From an uncultured Rhodospirillales bacterium (GTDB lineage: Bacteria; Pseudomonadota; Alphaproteobacteria; Acetobacterales; Acetobacteraceae): a stretch of 6,973 nt of DNA. Made by a program: the position numbers and the translations under genes. Position 1 is the stretch's first letter, and each line of letters begins with the position of its first letter. The stretch is from positions 1 through 6,973 of the forward strand of contig CAIYPH010000473.1 in the NCBI GenBank assembly GCA_903928045.1, read 5' to 3'. Below the pieces are notes generated by a model that was given only the letters and a program-made list of their open reading frames with translations, made no database searches and was not told the origin of the DNA. This document shows, in pieces, positions 1 to 6,409 of this stretch.

Positions 1-185
1 GCCTTGGCCTCGTTGGAGTAGGTGACGAATCCGCGCTCCACCACGTCGGAACTCCCGGCAATCGCCGTCAGCGTGGCGGCGATCAGCCCGCCCGTGCAAC
101 TCTCCGCGGTGGCCACCATCACGCCCGCCGCGCGGCATTGCGCGAGCAGCGCCTCGGCCGTCGCCAGTATCGCCTCGTCGATCAT
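1..185 (-). CDS. CinA/PncC family nicotinamide-nucleotide amidase, N-terminal part (truncated by window edge)
   Basis: This is the first 61 codons of a protein of the CinA C-terminal domain (PncC) family. Known members deamidate nicotinamide mononucleotide to nicotinate mononucleotide in the cytoplasm, in the pyridine-nucleotide cycle. The fragment starts MIDEAILATAEALL and shows the family signature AESCTGG at residues 27-33, where Ser29 is the likely nucleophile. It ends with VTYSNEAK (54-61), and Tyr56 and Lys61 are the probable partners of the serine. There is no room for an N-terminal molybdopterin-binding-like domain, so this is the short stand-alone form, not full-length CinA. Its ATG overlaps the stop of the preceding gene by four bases (ATGA). 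A G-run at 190-194 could act as its ribosome binding site. Family assignment is firm. The enzymatic role is inferred from the family, and the C-terminal part lies outside the window. Confidence 0.9.
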   Translation of the reverse strand, partial: MIDEAILATAEALLAQCRAAGVMVATAESCTGGLIAATLTAIAGSSDVVERGFVTYSNEAK

Positions 186-1207
186 TCCGGCCCCCTGTTG
201 CCCGTCACCTCCGCCAGCAGGCGGAAAAATCCCAGCTTGCGCTCCGAGCGAATGCCCCAATCGACCGGCAGGCTCTGGTAGCCTTCCGCGAAGCCCTCGC
301 GGATGCGCCGATAGTCGAAATACCCCCAGCCCGCGCGCGACCTTACCGAAGCCAGCATGTTGTTGTCGTCGGCCTCGAAGCCGTAGTGGTCGTCCTCGTT
401 GAACAGGATCGGCTGGCCGTGATAGCCGGTCGAAGCCCGCACCGCCTCCACCATCTCGACGATCCGCGCGGGGTGCTCGACGTTGTTGCCGTGCAACAGC
501 ACGAAATCGCTCACCCCGATGATCTCGGCCGATGGCACCACGCCGCCGTTGAAACTGGTGCTGACCTTGAGCCGCCCCCAGCTCGCCTCGCGCACCCTCG
601 TGATCAGCTCCGCGCAACGGGCGGGGCGGATGATGTCATGGGTGAAGGCGCGGTTGTCGATCTCATTGCCGATCTCCAGCAGCACATTGCGCCAGCCGCC
701 CGCCATCACATGCGCGATGGTGGCATCGAGCGCGCGGATGATTGCCGCCTCGCCGACCAGCCGTCGCGCCGCCGCGCCGTAGAACACGCCGAGGATCACC
801 GCCATTCCCGCGGCATCGGCGGCCTCCAGCACATGATCGAGCCGGCCGAGCGTGTCCGACAGCGGGGTGCCGTCGGCGGCGAAGCCGGAGAAGTTCCATG
901 GCTGGTTCCAGCTATAACCCTGCGGCGAGCCGCCCTGCATGTTGATGGTCACCGCATCCAGCCCGTGGCGGCGATAGGCGGGCAGGGCGGCGCCGAATTC
1001 GAAGCTGTTGCGCGCGGGGTCCCACGGCCCCTCGGCATAGGCCCAGACACCGCGTGTCGCCTGGTTGCGGTCATCGACGATGGCGTTGACCATACGGGCA
1101 TTGAACAACAGGCCGGAGATATCAGTGCCGCGGAAGGAGCGGCCCGCATGCGTCCATTCCCCGTTGCGGGTGAAGCGGTCGCCATCGATGCCGATCACGG
1201 TGCGCAT
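182..1207 (-). CDS. Glycoside-hydrolase-like (clan GH-A type TIM barrel) protein, uncharacterised
   Basis: The 341-residue product starts MRTVIGIDGDRF and has no signal peptide or membrane segment, so it should be cytoplasmic. It reads like a (beta/alpha)8 glycosidase: an early RGTDISGLLFNARMVNAI segment (26-43), TINMQGGSPQGYSW (87-100), a strand MAVILGVFYG (135-144), VLLEIGNEID (175-184), DFVLLHGN (234-241), PILFNEDDH (266-274) and GWGYFDYR (293-300). By analogy with retaining clan GH-A enzymes, Glu182 in the Asn-Glu pair is the candidate acid/base and Glu271, in a second Asn-Glu pair, the candidate nucleophile. I recall similar proteins annotated as hypothetical or cellulase-like, with no known substrate. 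I chose ATG 1207, two bases after the pgpA stop. An ATG at 1249 would add 14 residues inside pgpA and lacks family-like sequence. No clear Shine-Dalgarno precedes 1207, so coupling to pgpA translation is likely. The stop overlaps the start of the CinA-type gene. Confidence 0.8.
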   Translation of the reverse strand: MRTVIGIDGDRFTRNGEWTHAGRSFRGTDISGLLFNARMVNAIVDDRNQATRGVWAYAEGPWDPARNSFEFGAALPAYRRHGLDAVTINMQGGSPQGYSWNQPWNFSGFAADGTPLSDTLGRLDHVLEAADAAGMAVILGVFYGAAARRLVGEAAIIRALDATIAHVMAGGWRNVLLEIGNEIDNRAFTHDIIRPARCAELITRVREASWGRLKVSTSFNGGVVPSAEIIGVSDFVLLHGNNVEHPARIVEMVEAVRASTGYHGQPILFNEDDHYGFEADDNNMLASVRSRAGWGYFDYRRIREGFAEGYQSLPVDWGIRSERKLGFFRLLAEVTGNRGPE

Positions 1208-1209
1208 GG

Positions 1210-1662
1210 TCAATCCAATAGCCCGGGCCAGCCCGTCCGCACCATCCACAGCAGCAGCGCTGCGACCGCGCCGGCCACCACGTCATCCGCCATCACCCCC
1301 TGCGCCCCGCCCAGCCGCTCCGCGGTGCGGATAGGCCCGGGCTTGACGATGTCGAACACCCGGAACAGCACGAAGGCGGCGAGCAGCCCGGCCGGGCTGG
1401 GCGTTGCCAGCCCCAGCATAGCGATCCACTGGCCGCAGAACTCATCGATCACCACCCAGCCCGGGTCCTCCTCCGCCCCGCAGGCTCGCACCGCCCATAG
1501 ACCGGCGAGATAGGCGGCGGCGGCGGCGAGCGGCAGGGCAGGGGGGGAGAGGTGCATGATCCCGGCGCCGAGGATCACCGCGACAAACGAGCCGGCAGTG
1601 CCCGGCGCGAACCGCACCAAGCCGGAGCCGAACCCGCTGGCGATCAGCCGGGCCGGGGTCAT
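1210..1662 (-). CDS. pgpA: Phosphatidylglycerophosphatase A
   Basis: The 150-residue membrane enzyme removes the phosphate from phosphatidylglycerophosphate, giving phosphatidylglycerol at the inner membrane. The PgpA motifs occur in order: RFAPGTAGS at 17-25, VVIDEFCGQW at 70-79, FRVFDIVKPGPI at 100-111 and GAQGVMADDVVAG at 119-131. The acidic residues Asp73, Glu74, Asp126 and Asp127 are the expected metal and phosphate site. Hydrophobic stretches near 26-38, 42-58, 80-100 and 128-140 fit the usual membrane passes, and the length is close to normal for the family. The ATG at 1662 overlaps the stop of the transglycosylase gene (ATGA) and begins directly with MTPARLIASGFGSG, as expected. A longer reading from 1836 would only add residues antisense-like in composition and overlapping the upstream gene. 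It is probably co-transcribed with both neighbours. Confidence 0.93.
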   Translation of the reverse strand: MTPARLIASGFGSGLVRFAPGTAGSFVAVILGAGIMHLSPPALPLAAAAAYLAGLWAVRACGAEEDPGWVVIDEFCGQWIAMLGLATPSPAGLLAAFVLFRVFDIVKPGPIRTAERLGGAQGVMADDVVAGAVAALLLWMVRTGWPGLLD

Positions 1663-3641
1663 CGCAGCCAAGGCGCCAGCGGATGCGGTCGGATTTCGCC
1701 GCGCTTGGCCCGGTAGATCACCTGGTTCTCCACCACCCGCTGCACGTAGTTGCGGGTTTCGCCGAAAGGGATGGTCTCGATCCAGTCGAGCACGTCGGTG
1801 GTTGGCTGGCGCGGGTCGCCATTCCCGGCGATCCATTCGTTCACCCGCGCGGGCCCGGCATTATAGGCCGCCACAGCCAGCACCACCGCGCCGTCGAAGC
1901 GGGCAAGCTGATCGGCGAGATATGCGGTGCCGAGGCGCATGTTGTAATTCGGGTCAAGTACCAGCGCCGGCACCGAGACCGTCAGCTTCAGGCCGCGCGC
2001 GACTTGAGACGCCGTGGCCGGCATCAGCTGCATCAGCCCGCGCGCGCCGACCGGGCTGACCGTCGAACTGTCGAAGCTGCTTTCCTGGCGAATGATGCCG
2101 AGCGACAATGCAGGCTCTGGTGCCGTCAGCGCGGGAGCGTTGACCGGCTGCGGCCAGCCGGTCTCCAGCAGCACCACGCCCGCCCGCCCCGCGCGCCGCG
2201 CCAGGGCCACCGCGGTTTCGGGCATGCCGAGTCCGGTCGCCAGCTTGGCGATCAGCGCCTTGTCCTCGGGATCGGGCGCGATTTCATCGAGCCTGAGCAG
2301 GAAGGGCTGCGCGCGCCTGGCCTCGCCCCAGCCGGCGAGATAGGCCGCGGCGCGGGCGAGGTCGCGGCTCGCCCAGTCCATCATCCGGACTGGATCGGCC
2401 TTGGGGTCGGCGGTGGAGGTGATGCGGGCGCCGAGCGAGGCCGCGGTATCACCGGCCTTGAGCGCGGCGAGCTGACCATAGAAGGTGCTGGGCCAGCGCG
2501 CCCCGGTCGCAAAAGCGGTGTGCGCCGCCTCGGTATTGCCCGCCACCTCCTCGGCGCGGCCAACCCAGTACCAGGCGCGGCCCTGGGTTATCGCGGCGCC
2601 GGACATGGCGGCGAGGGCACGGAAATGCGCGATCGCCTTGCGCGGGTCGTCAAGCCGCCGCAGCGCGATGAAGCCGGCGAGGAATTCGGCATCGGTCGCG
2701 CTCTCCCCGCCCGCCTGCGCGTGCCCGGCGGCGATGGCATAGGCGCCGGCGGCGTCGCCCTGGCGCAAGCGGCGCCGCGCCATGATATTGCGTTCGTTCC
2801 AGAACGCCGCCTGCTTCTCTCCCGCCACCCGCTCCGCCGCGGTGCCGCCCGCGATCCAGGCAGCCTGGGCAGCCTCGTCCTGACCGGACCGGCGCAGATA
2901 CGCGGCCTGGTCGAGGAACACCCCTGGGTCTGGCGCGCGCAAGGCGGCCGCCAGTCCGACGCCCGCCGGATCATCGCGGCGCAGCGCCAGCCGGGCCTCG
3001 AACCGTGCCCGCTCGGCGGGCGCAAGCCGGGCGAGCTGGCGCAGCGCTGCGGCCTCCGCGCCCCGCCCGGCCTCGCTGGTGCGGGAGATATCGGATTGCA
3101 TCAGCCGCTCCATGCGGGCCAATTGCTCGGCGGGGCCGAGGCGGCGACCGTGCTCGTGCAGGAAGCGTTGCTCCCAGGCGGCATCGGCTGGCCCGCCCGC
3201 CCAGACCCGGCGGGCCAGCCGCGTGGCATCCTCCTCGCGGCCGAGTTTCTCGGCAGTCTCGAGGCAATGCAGCATCGTGGCCATCGCCTGCGGCGCGTCC
3301 TGGGCGCAGAACTTGGCCACGCGCGTGTCATCCGGCTCGCCGGCCAGCGCCTCGTCGCGCCGCCGGGCCAGGCTGCCCTGGAGCGGCCAGTCCGGGTTCT
3401 CGGCCATGAAGCCGGCGATCTCCGCCACGTCAGCCCCATTGGGCGACAGCAACCGGTAATAGCGCACCAGCTTGCCCACCACCGGGTCGGTATATCGCGC
3501 GGCCGCCGCCTCGGCCTCGGCCCATCGATCCATGCGGACAAGCGGCATCACATCGCCCGGCGGCGCCTCCGGCGCCTGCGCGATGGCGGGCCCGGCTGTC
3601 ACCGGAATGAGGAGCAGGAGAGAGAGGAGAAAACGTCGCAT
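1659..3641 (-). CDS. slt: Soluble lytic murein transglycosylase (Slt70-like)
   Basis: The 660-residue periplasmic enzyme cleaves the MurNAc-GlcNAc bond of peptidoglycan to give 1,6-anhydro-muropeptides. Residues 1-21 form a signal peptide: MRR, a leucine-rich core, and a likely signal-peptidase I cut after PAIA. Residues from about 30 to 490 are alanine-rich helical sequence with a RAWYWVGRAEE segment near 350, matching the helical superhelix of Slt70. The catalytic SLT domain covers about 505-640. It contains IIRQESSFDSS with catalytic Glu520, GARGLMQLMPATA, the MRLGTAYL segment, AAYNAGP (Tyr593) and ETRNYVQRV. The length is close to E. coli Slt. It is the first gene of the minus-strand cluster and is divergent from the radical SAM gene. 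Its ribosome binding site is weak (AGAAAG-like just upstream). The stop overlaps the pgpA start. The family is certain; the gene symbol is by similarity only. Confidence 0.95.
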   Translation of the reverse strand: MRRFLLSLLLLIPVTAGPAIAQAPEAPPGDVMPLVRMDRWAEAEAAAARYTDPVVGKLVRYYRLLSPNGADVAEIAGFMAENPDWPLQGSLARRRDEALAGEPDDTRVAKFCAQDAPQAMATMLHCLETAEKLGREEDATRLARRVWAGGPADAAWEQRFLHEHGRRLGPAEQLARMERLMQSDISRTSEAGRGAEAAALRQLARLAPAERARFEARLALRRDDPAGVGLAAALRAPDPGVFLDQAAYLRRSGQDEAAQAAWIAGGTAAERVAGEKQAAFWNERNIMARRRLRQGDAAGAYAIAAGHAQAGGESATDAEFLAGFIALRRLDDPRKAIAHFRALAAMSGAAITQGRAWYWVGRAEEVAGNTEAAHTAFATGARWPSTFYGQLAALKAGDTAASLGARITSTADPKADPVRMMDWASRDLARAAAYLAGWGEARRAQPFLLRLDEIAPDPEDKALIAKLATGLGMPETAVALARRAGRAGVVLLETGWPQPVNAPALTAPEPALSLGIIRQESSFDSSTVSPVGARGLMQLMPATASQVARGLKLTVSVPALVLDPNYNMRLGTAYLADQLARFDGAVVLAVAAYNAGPARVNEWIAGNGDPRQPTTDVLDWIETIPFGETRNYVQRVVENQVIYRAKRGEIRPHPLAPWLR

Positions 3642-3697
3642 GACGCTTTCTATCGCGGAACGCGCGCCACCGCACCCACTCCAATGCGCGTGGAGGA

Positions 3698-3726
3698 TTG
3701 ACGACGCGCGCCCATCGGCTAAGCAG
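3698..3726 (+). promoter_or_regulatory. Candidate sigma-70-type promoter for the radical SAM gene
   Basis: TTGACG at 3698-3703 matches five of six bases of the -35 consensus. A 15-17 base spacer leads to CTAAGC/AAGCAG at 3719-3726, which is a poor -10. Many alphaproteobacterial promoters keep a good TTGAC and a loose -10, so this is plausible but unproven. If it is used, transcription would start near 3732 and leave a leader of about 45 bases. Confidence 0.35.
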
Positions 3727-3757
3727 GCTGCATGGGTCCGCCAATGCCGGCGTGCGA

Positions 3758-3764
3758 TGGGGAG
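3758..3764 (+). promoter_or_regulatory. Ribosome binding site deciding the radical SAM start
   Basis: TGGGGAG ends 11 bases before the ATG at 3776. It is the best purine-rich site in the region and supports that start over the in-frame TTG at 3698, whose GGAGGA (3692-3697) directly abuts the codon and leaves no spacing. Confidence 0.5.
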
Positions 3765-3775
3765 ATGTGAGCAGC

Positions 3776-6322
3776 ATGGGCTTCTCCGACTTGCAATTCC
3801 TGCTCCCCGAGCCGGTGCGTGCGGTGTTGAAACCGGCGTATCAGCGGGTGTTTCCGCCCCGTCCAGTGTTCATCGGCTATGTCGCCGAGCGCTCCACCCG
3901 CCACGTCAGCGGCTGGGCCGAAAACGTGCGTGATCGGGCGCAGCGCGTGCCGGTCGAGATCTACTGCACCGCTCCCGAAGGCCGCCGCCTGCTCGGTACC
4001 GCGATCGCCAGCCGCCGCGATTCCGGCCTCGCCGCCCAGGGCGCTGCCGATGCGGATCGTGGTTTCCGCTTCACCTTCCCCGAACCCATCACCGCTGCGG
4101 AGTGCGAGTCGCTCGAAGTCTGGCCGGTCACCGCGCTGCGGCCACTCGCGGTGCTGTCACCGCGCGTGCACGGCTATACCCGCCGCCTCACCGCCCGCGA
4201 GGTGGCCGGCTGGCTGCAGGACGCGACGCAGCCGGAGCGGCGGGTGGCTGTCGAAGTCGTCGCGCGCCGCGATGGCGAGGACCAGGTCGTCGCCCGCGCC
4301 ATCGCCGATCGGCGGGACCCGCGGCTCGCCGCCATCGGTCACCCGTTTCCCGATTGCGGCTTCCGCATCGTGTTCGACCCGCCTCTGGCGGCCAGCGATC
4401 TCCCTGGCCTGCGGGTCCGCGCCGCCGATGATGCGATTGATATCACCTTGGTGCCGACGCCCTCCGGCTTCGTGCGCGAGCGCACGCGCAGCTATGTCGC
4501 GGGGTGGGCGCAGGATCCCGACACCCCCCGCCTGCGGCTCGATGTCGAGGCGGTCCTGTGCCGTGACGGGCGCGAGCAGCTGATTGCCAGCGGGCGCGCT
4601 GACCATGTCGACCGCACCCTCGCCATGGCCGGGCATGAAAACCCGGCCTGCGGTTTCCGCATCCCCTTCGATCCACCGCTCGGCGATGCCGACCTGTCCG
4701 ACCTCCAGGTGCGCATTCGCGGCGATGGCGCCAGGCTTGACTACGTTCCCGCGCCGCCGATCGGCTACGTGCGCGAGCGGGAGCTCACCCATGTCGCGGG
4801 CTGGCTGCTCGACCCCATCGAGCAGCCGCGGCCCCTCATGGTCGAAGCGGTGATCGAGCAGGGCAATCGCGAGATACGCCTCGCCGAGGCGCTGGCCGAC
4901 CGGCATGATCCCCTGCTCGCCGCGGCGGGTCAGCCGCATTCGGATTGCGGCTTCCGCCTGGTGTTCGATCCGCCGCTCCGCGGGGTCGATCCCGCCGACA
5001 TCATTGTGAGGGCCCGCGACAGCGCCACCGTGCTGCACGATTCGGCCTCCGGCATGATCGGCTATCTGCGTGAGCGCACCATCCGCAACGTCGCCGGCTG
5101 GGTGCGCAACCCGGCCGAGCCTGGCGAGCGCGTCGAGATCGAGGTGGTGGTCTCCCGCGACGGCGCCGAGCGCGTCATCGCCACCACCACGGCAGACCGG
5201 TATGATCGGGTGCTCGCCGCGCTCGGCATCGGCGACGCGCTGCACGGCTTTCGCGTGGTGTTCGCCGAGCCGATTCCGGCGGAGGACCTTGCTTCCCTGG
5301 TCGTCCGCAGTCGCGGCATCGGCTACGTCCTGGAGGAGGCGCCGGATATCCAGACCGAATGGCGCCCGCTGCGCTACGTCGCGATGGACATCGTCGACAA
5401 CTGCAACCTGCGCTGCCCGTTCTGCCTGTTTGACCACGCGCCGGTACACCGTACCAACGTGATGGCCGACGAAACCTTCGAGGCCGCGATCCGCCTGCTG
5501 CCTTTCGTTGGCACCGAGGGACACTGGATGTCGTGCCTGCACGAGCCCTCGATGCACCCCAACCTCACCGGCTTCCTGCGCAAGATCCCGCGCGAGAACG
5601 CCCATCTGATGACCTACACCACCAACCTCGCCAAACGCATGCCGGACGCCTACTTCGAGACGCTGGCCGACAGCGGGCTATCCAACATCAACGTCTCCAT
5701 CGAATCGCGCGATCCGGCGATCTACGAGCGCATGCGCAAGGGCGCGCGCCACCGCATCTTCATGGAGAATTGGGACAAGCTGCTCGCCGCCTTCGCCAAG
5801 GGAAAGGCGCCGCCGCCGCTGCGCTACATCGCGATGGCCTACAAGTCGAACTACCGGGAAATCCCGTCGTTGATCGAGTATCTGCGCACCGAGCGCAACG
5901 CCTGGAAGGTCGAGGTGCGCGACACCTACGATGTCGCCCATATCGAGCAGTCCTTCCGTGACGCCGAATATCTCGAGCGCGACCAGTGGATGTGGCTGCG
6001 CAACGCCCTCGCGCATCATTCGCCGCACGAGGTCGTGCTGACCCTGCCGCCCGGCTTCGACGACCCGCCCCCCTCCCAGGGTCCGATCGCCGCCGCTCCG
6101 GCGCCGACCCCAACGCCGCAGGTCGTCACCCTCGATCAGCAGGCCGAGGCCGCGCCGGGATTGATCGAGGCGCGCATTTTCCATGACGGCCAAATGTTCG
6201 TCTACACCTCACCCGACGGCAACTACCCCAACACCGGCGTGCAAATCGCCCACGTCAACATCCGCGACATCGCCGACCCCGCCGCATTCCTGATGGAGCT
6301 CGCCGCCCGCACCCTGGAATAG
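3776..6322 (+). CDS. Radical SAM protein with five N-terminal ~99-residue tandem repeats and a cysteine-free SPASM-like tail
   Basis: The 848-residue protein has no signal peptide or membrane segment, so it is probably cytoplasmic. After a short N-terminus (MGFSDLQFLLPEPV), five repeats fill about residues 34-522. The radical SAM domain follows at about 530-755. Its MDIVDNCNLRCPFC segment carries Cys543, Cys547 and Cys550, the C-x3-C-x2-C motif that binds the [4Fe-4S] cluster reducing S-adenosylmethionine. CLHEPSMHPN (587-596) takes the place of the usual GGEP motif, with Glu590, and INVSIESRDP is a typical later barrel strand. A Pro/Ala-rich linker at about 760-782 leads to a tail (788-848) with FHDGQMFVYTSPDG and NIRDIADPAAF, laid out like a SPASM domain but lacking its cysteines. 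Base composition resembles the neighbours. The reaction and substrate are unknown. A glycan-related role is only an inference from the repeats. No small precursor-peptide gene is visible nearby, which argues weakly against peptide maturation. Confidence 0.88.
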   Translation: MGFSDLQFLLPEPVRAVLKPAYQRVFPPRPVFIGYVAERSTRHVSGWAENVRDRAQRVPVEIYCTAPEGRRLLGTAIASRRDSGLAAQGAADADRGFRFTFPEPITAAECESLEVWPVTALRPLAVLSPRVHGYTRRLTAREVAGWLQDATQPERRVAVEVVARRDGEDQVVARAIADRRDPRLAAIGHPFPDCGFRIVFDPPLAASDLPGLRVRAADDAIDITLVPTPSGFVRERTRSYVAGWAQDPDTPRLRLDVEAVLCRDGREQLIASGRADHVDRTLAMAGHENPACGFRIPFDPPLGDADLSDLQVRIRGDGARLDYVPAPPIGYVRERELTHVAGWLLDPIEQPRPLMVEAVIEQGNREIRLAEALADRHDPLLAAAGQPHSDCGFRLVFDPPLRGVDPADIIVRARDSATVLHDSASGMIGYLRERTIRNVAGWVRNPAEPGERVEIEVVVSRDGAERVIATTTADRYDRVLAALGIGDALHGFRVVFAEPIPAEDLASLVVRSRGIGYVLEEAPDIQTEWRPLRYVAMDIVDNCNLRCPFCLFDHAPVHRTNVMADETFEAAIRLLPFVGTEGHWMSCLHEPSMHPNLTGFLRKIPRENAHLMTYTTNLAKRMPDAYFETLADSGLSNINVSIESRDPAIYERMRKGARHRIFMENWDKLLAAFAKGKAPPPLRYIAMAYKSNYREIPSLIEYLRTERNAWKVEVRDTYDVAHIEQSFRDAEYLERDQWMWLRNALAHHSPHEVVLTLPPGFDDPPPSQGPIAAAPAPTPTPQVVTLDQQAEAAPGLIEARIFHDGQMFVYTSPDGNYPNTGVQIAHVNIRDIADPAAFLMELAARTLE
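3875..5340 (+). repeat. Five tandem in-frame repeats of ~297 bases (~99 residues each)
   Basis: The units start at Gly34 (3875), Gly133 (4172), Gly231 (4466), Gly330 (4763) and Gly429 (5060), giving spacings of 99, 98, 99 and 99 residues. The shared pattern is GYxRER....VAGW..DP at the start, VEVVxxRDG and ADRxDxxLAAxG in the middle, then CGFRxxFDPPL and LxVR near the end. Units 2-4 are the most alike. Unit 1 is the most divergent (GYVAERSTRHVSGW), and unit 5 has HGFRVVFAEPI. The predicted alternation of strands suggests small beta-sandwich modules, which is inference. From memory, related single or paired units sit beside glycosyltransferase and sulfotransferase domains in alphaproteobacteria. 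Confidence 0.9.
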
Positions 6323-6346
6323 GTGCCCTGCGAGACCCGGCTTGCG

Positions 6347-6368
6347 GCCAAGGCGGGCGCGCCTTAGC
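6347..6368. other. Imperfect inverted repeat in the radical SAM-dapA gap
   Basis: GCCAAGGCG and CGCCTTAGC flank a GGCG tetraloop; eight of nine positions pair, with a perfect six-base inner stem at 6350-6365. No T-run follows, so it is not a classic intrinsic terminator for the radical SAM gene, although it could slow polymerase or protect an mRNA end. A very weak promoter-like pair (TTGCGG 6342, TAGCTT 6365, spacer 17) overlaps it and might serve dapA. Confidence 0.35.
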
Positions 6369-6396
6369 TTGGGCGGCTGACAACCGGATACCAAGC

Positions 6397-6402
6397 GGAG
6401 GA
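6397..6402 (+). promoter_or_regulatory. Strong Shine-Dalgarno site of dapA
   Basis: GGAGGA is followed by seven bases and then the ATG at 6410. It is the best ribosome binding site in the window and fixes the dapA start. Confidence 0.85.
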
Positions 6403-6409
6403 ACTCGCG

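Larger units (their letters stand above)
3642..3775. promoter_or_regulatory. Divergent intergenic region between slt and the radical SAM gene
   Basis: These 134 bases separate two genes transcribed away from each other, so both promoters should lie here, or inside the 5' ends of the genes. On the plus strand there is one reasonable sigma-70-like -35 (see the separate entry). On the minus strand I see no convincing -35/-10 pair in front of slt, only weak matches. No clear operator palindrome or riboswitch is visible. The reading frame of the radical SAM gene stays open back to a TTG at 3698, but that stretch does not look like coding sequence of the family. Confidence 0.6.

Noticed and set aside
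1208..1249. Longer start of the glycosidase-like gene at 1249
   Set aside because: It would add 14 residues overlapping the pgpA 3' end, whereas ATG 1207 follows the pgpA stop by two bases and begins with family-like sequence.
386..1513. Open frame of 375 codons on the plus strand, opposite the glycosidase-like gene and pgpA
   Set aside because: It spans two real genes in antisense, and its composition is that of a shadow frame.
1683..3701. Open frame of 672 codons on the plus strand, opposite slt
   Set aside because: It lies entirely antisense to a clearly recognised transglycosylase. Its product is rich in Arg, Gly, His and Pro with no family motif, as expected when GC-rich coding DNA is read on the other strand.
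3698..3775. Longer N-terminus of the radical SAM protein from TTG 3698
   Set aside because: The added 26 residues look like non-coding translation, the GGAGGA abuts the TTG with no spacing, and TTGACG fits a -35 box better. ATG 3776 has a spaced purine-rich site.
3642..3775. Possible small precursor peptide for the radical SAM enzyme
   Set aside because: No short frame here has a ribosome binding site, a suitable start and a leader-core-like composition; nor does the 6323-6409 gap.
3875..5340. Tandem repeats as a CRISPR array or DNA satellite
   Set aside because: The repeats are in-frame protein repeats of about 297 bases with diverged nucleotides, not short direct repeats with spacers.
4157..5605. 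Open frame of 482 codons on the minus strand, opposite the radical SAM gene
   Set aside because: It is antisense to the repeats and the radical SAM motif. Its apparent internal periodicity is only the mirror of the five repeats, and no protein family is recognisable.
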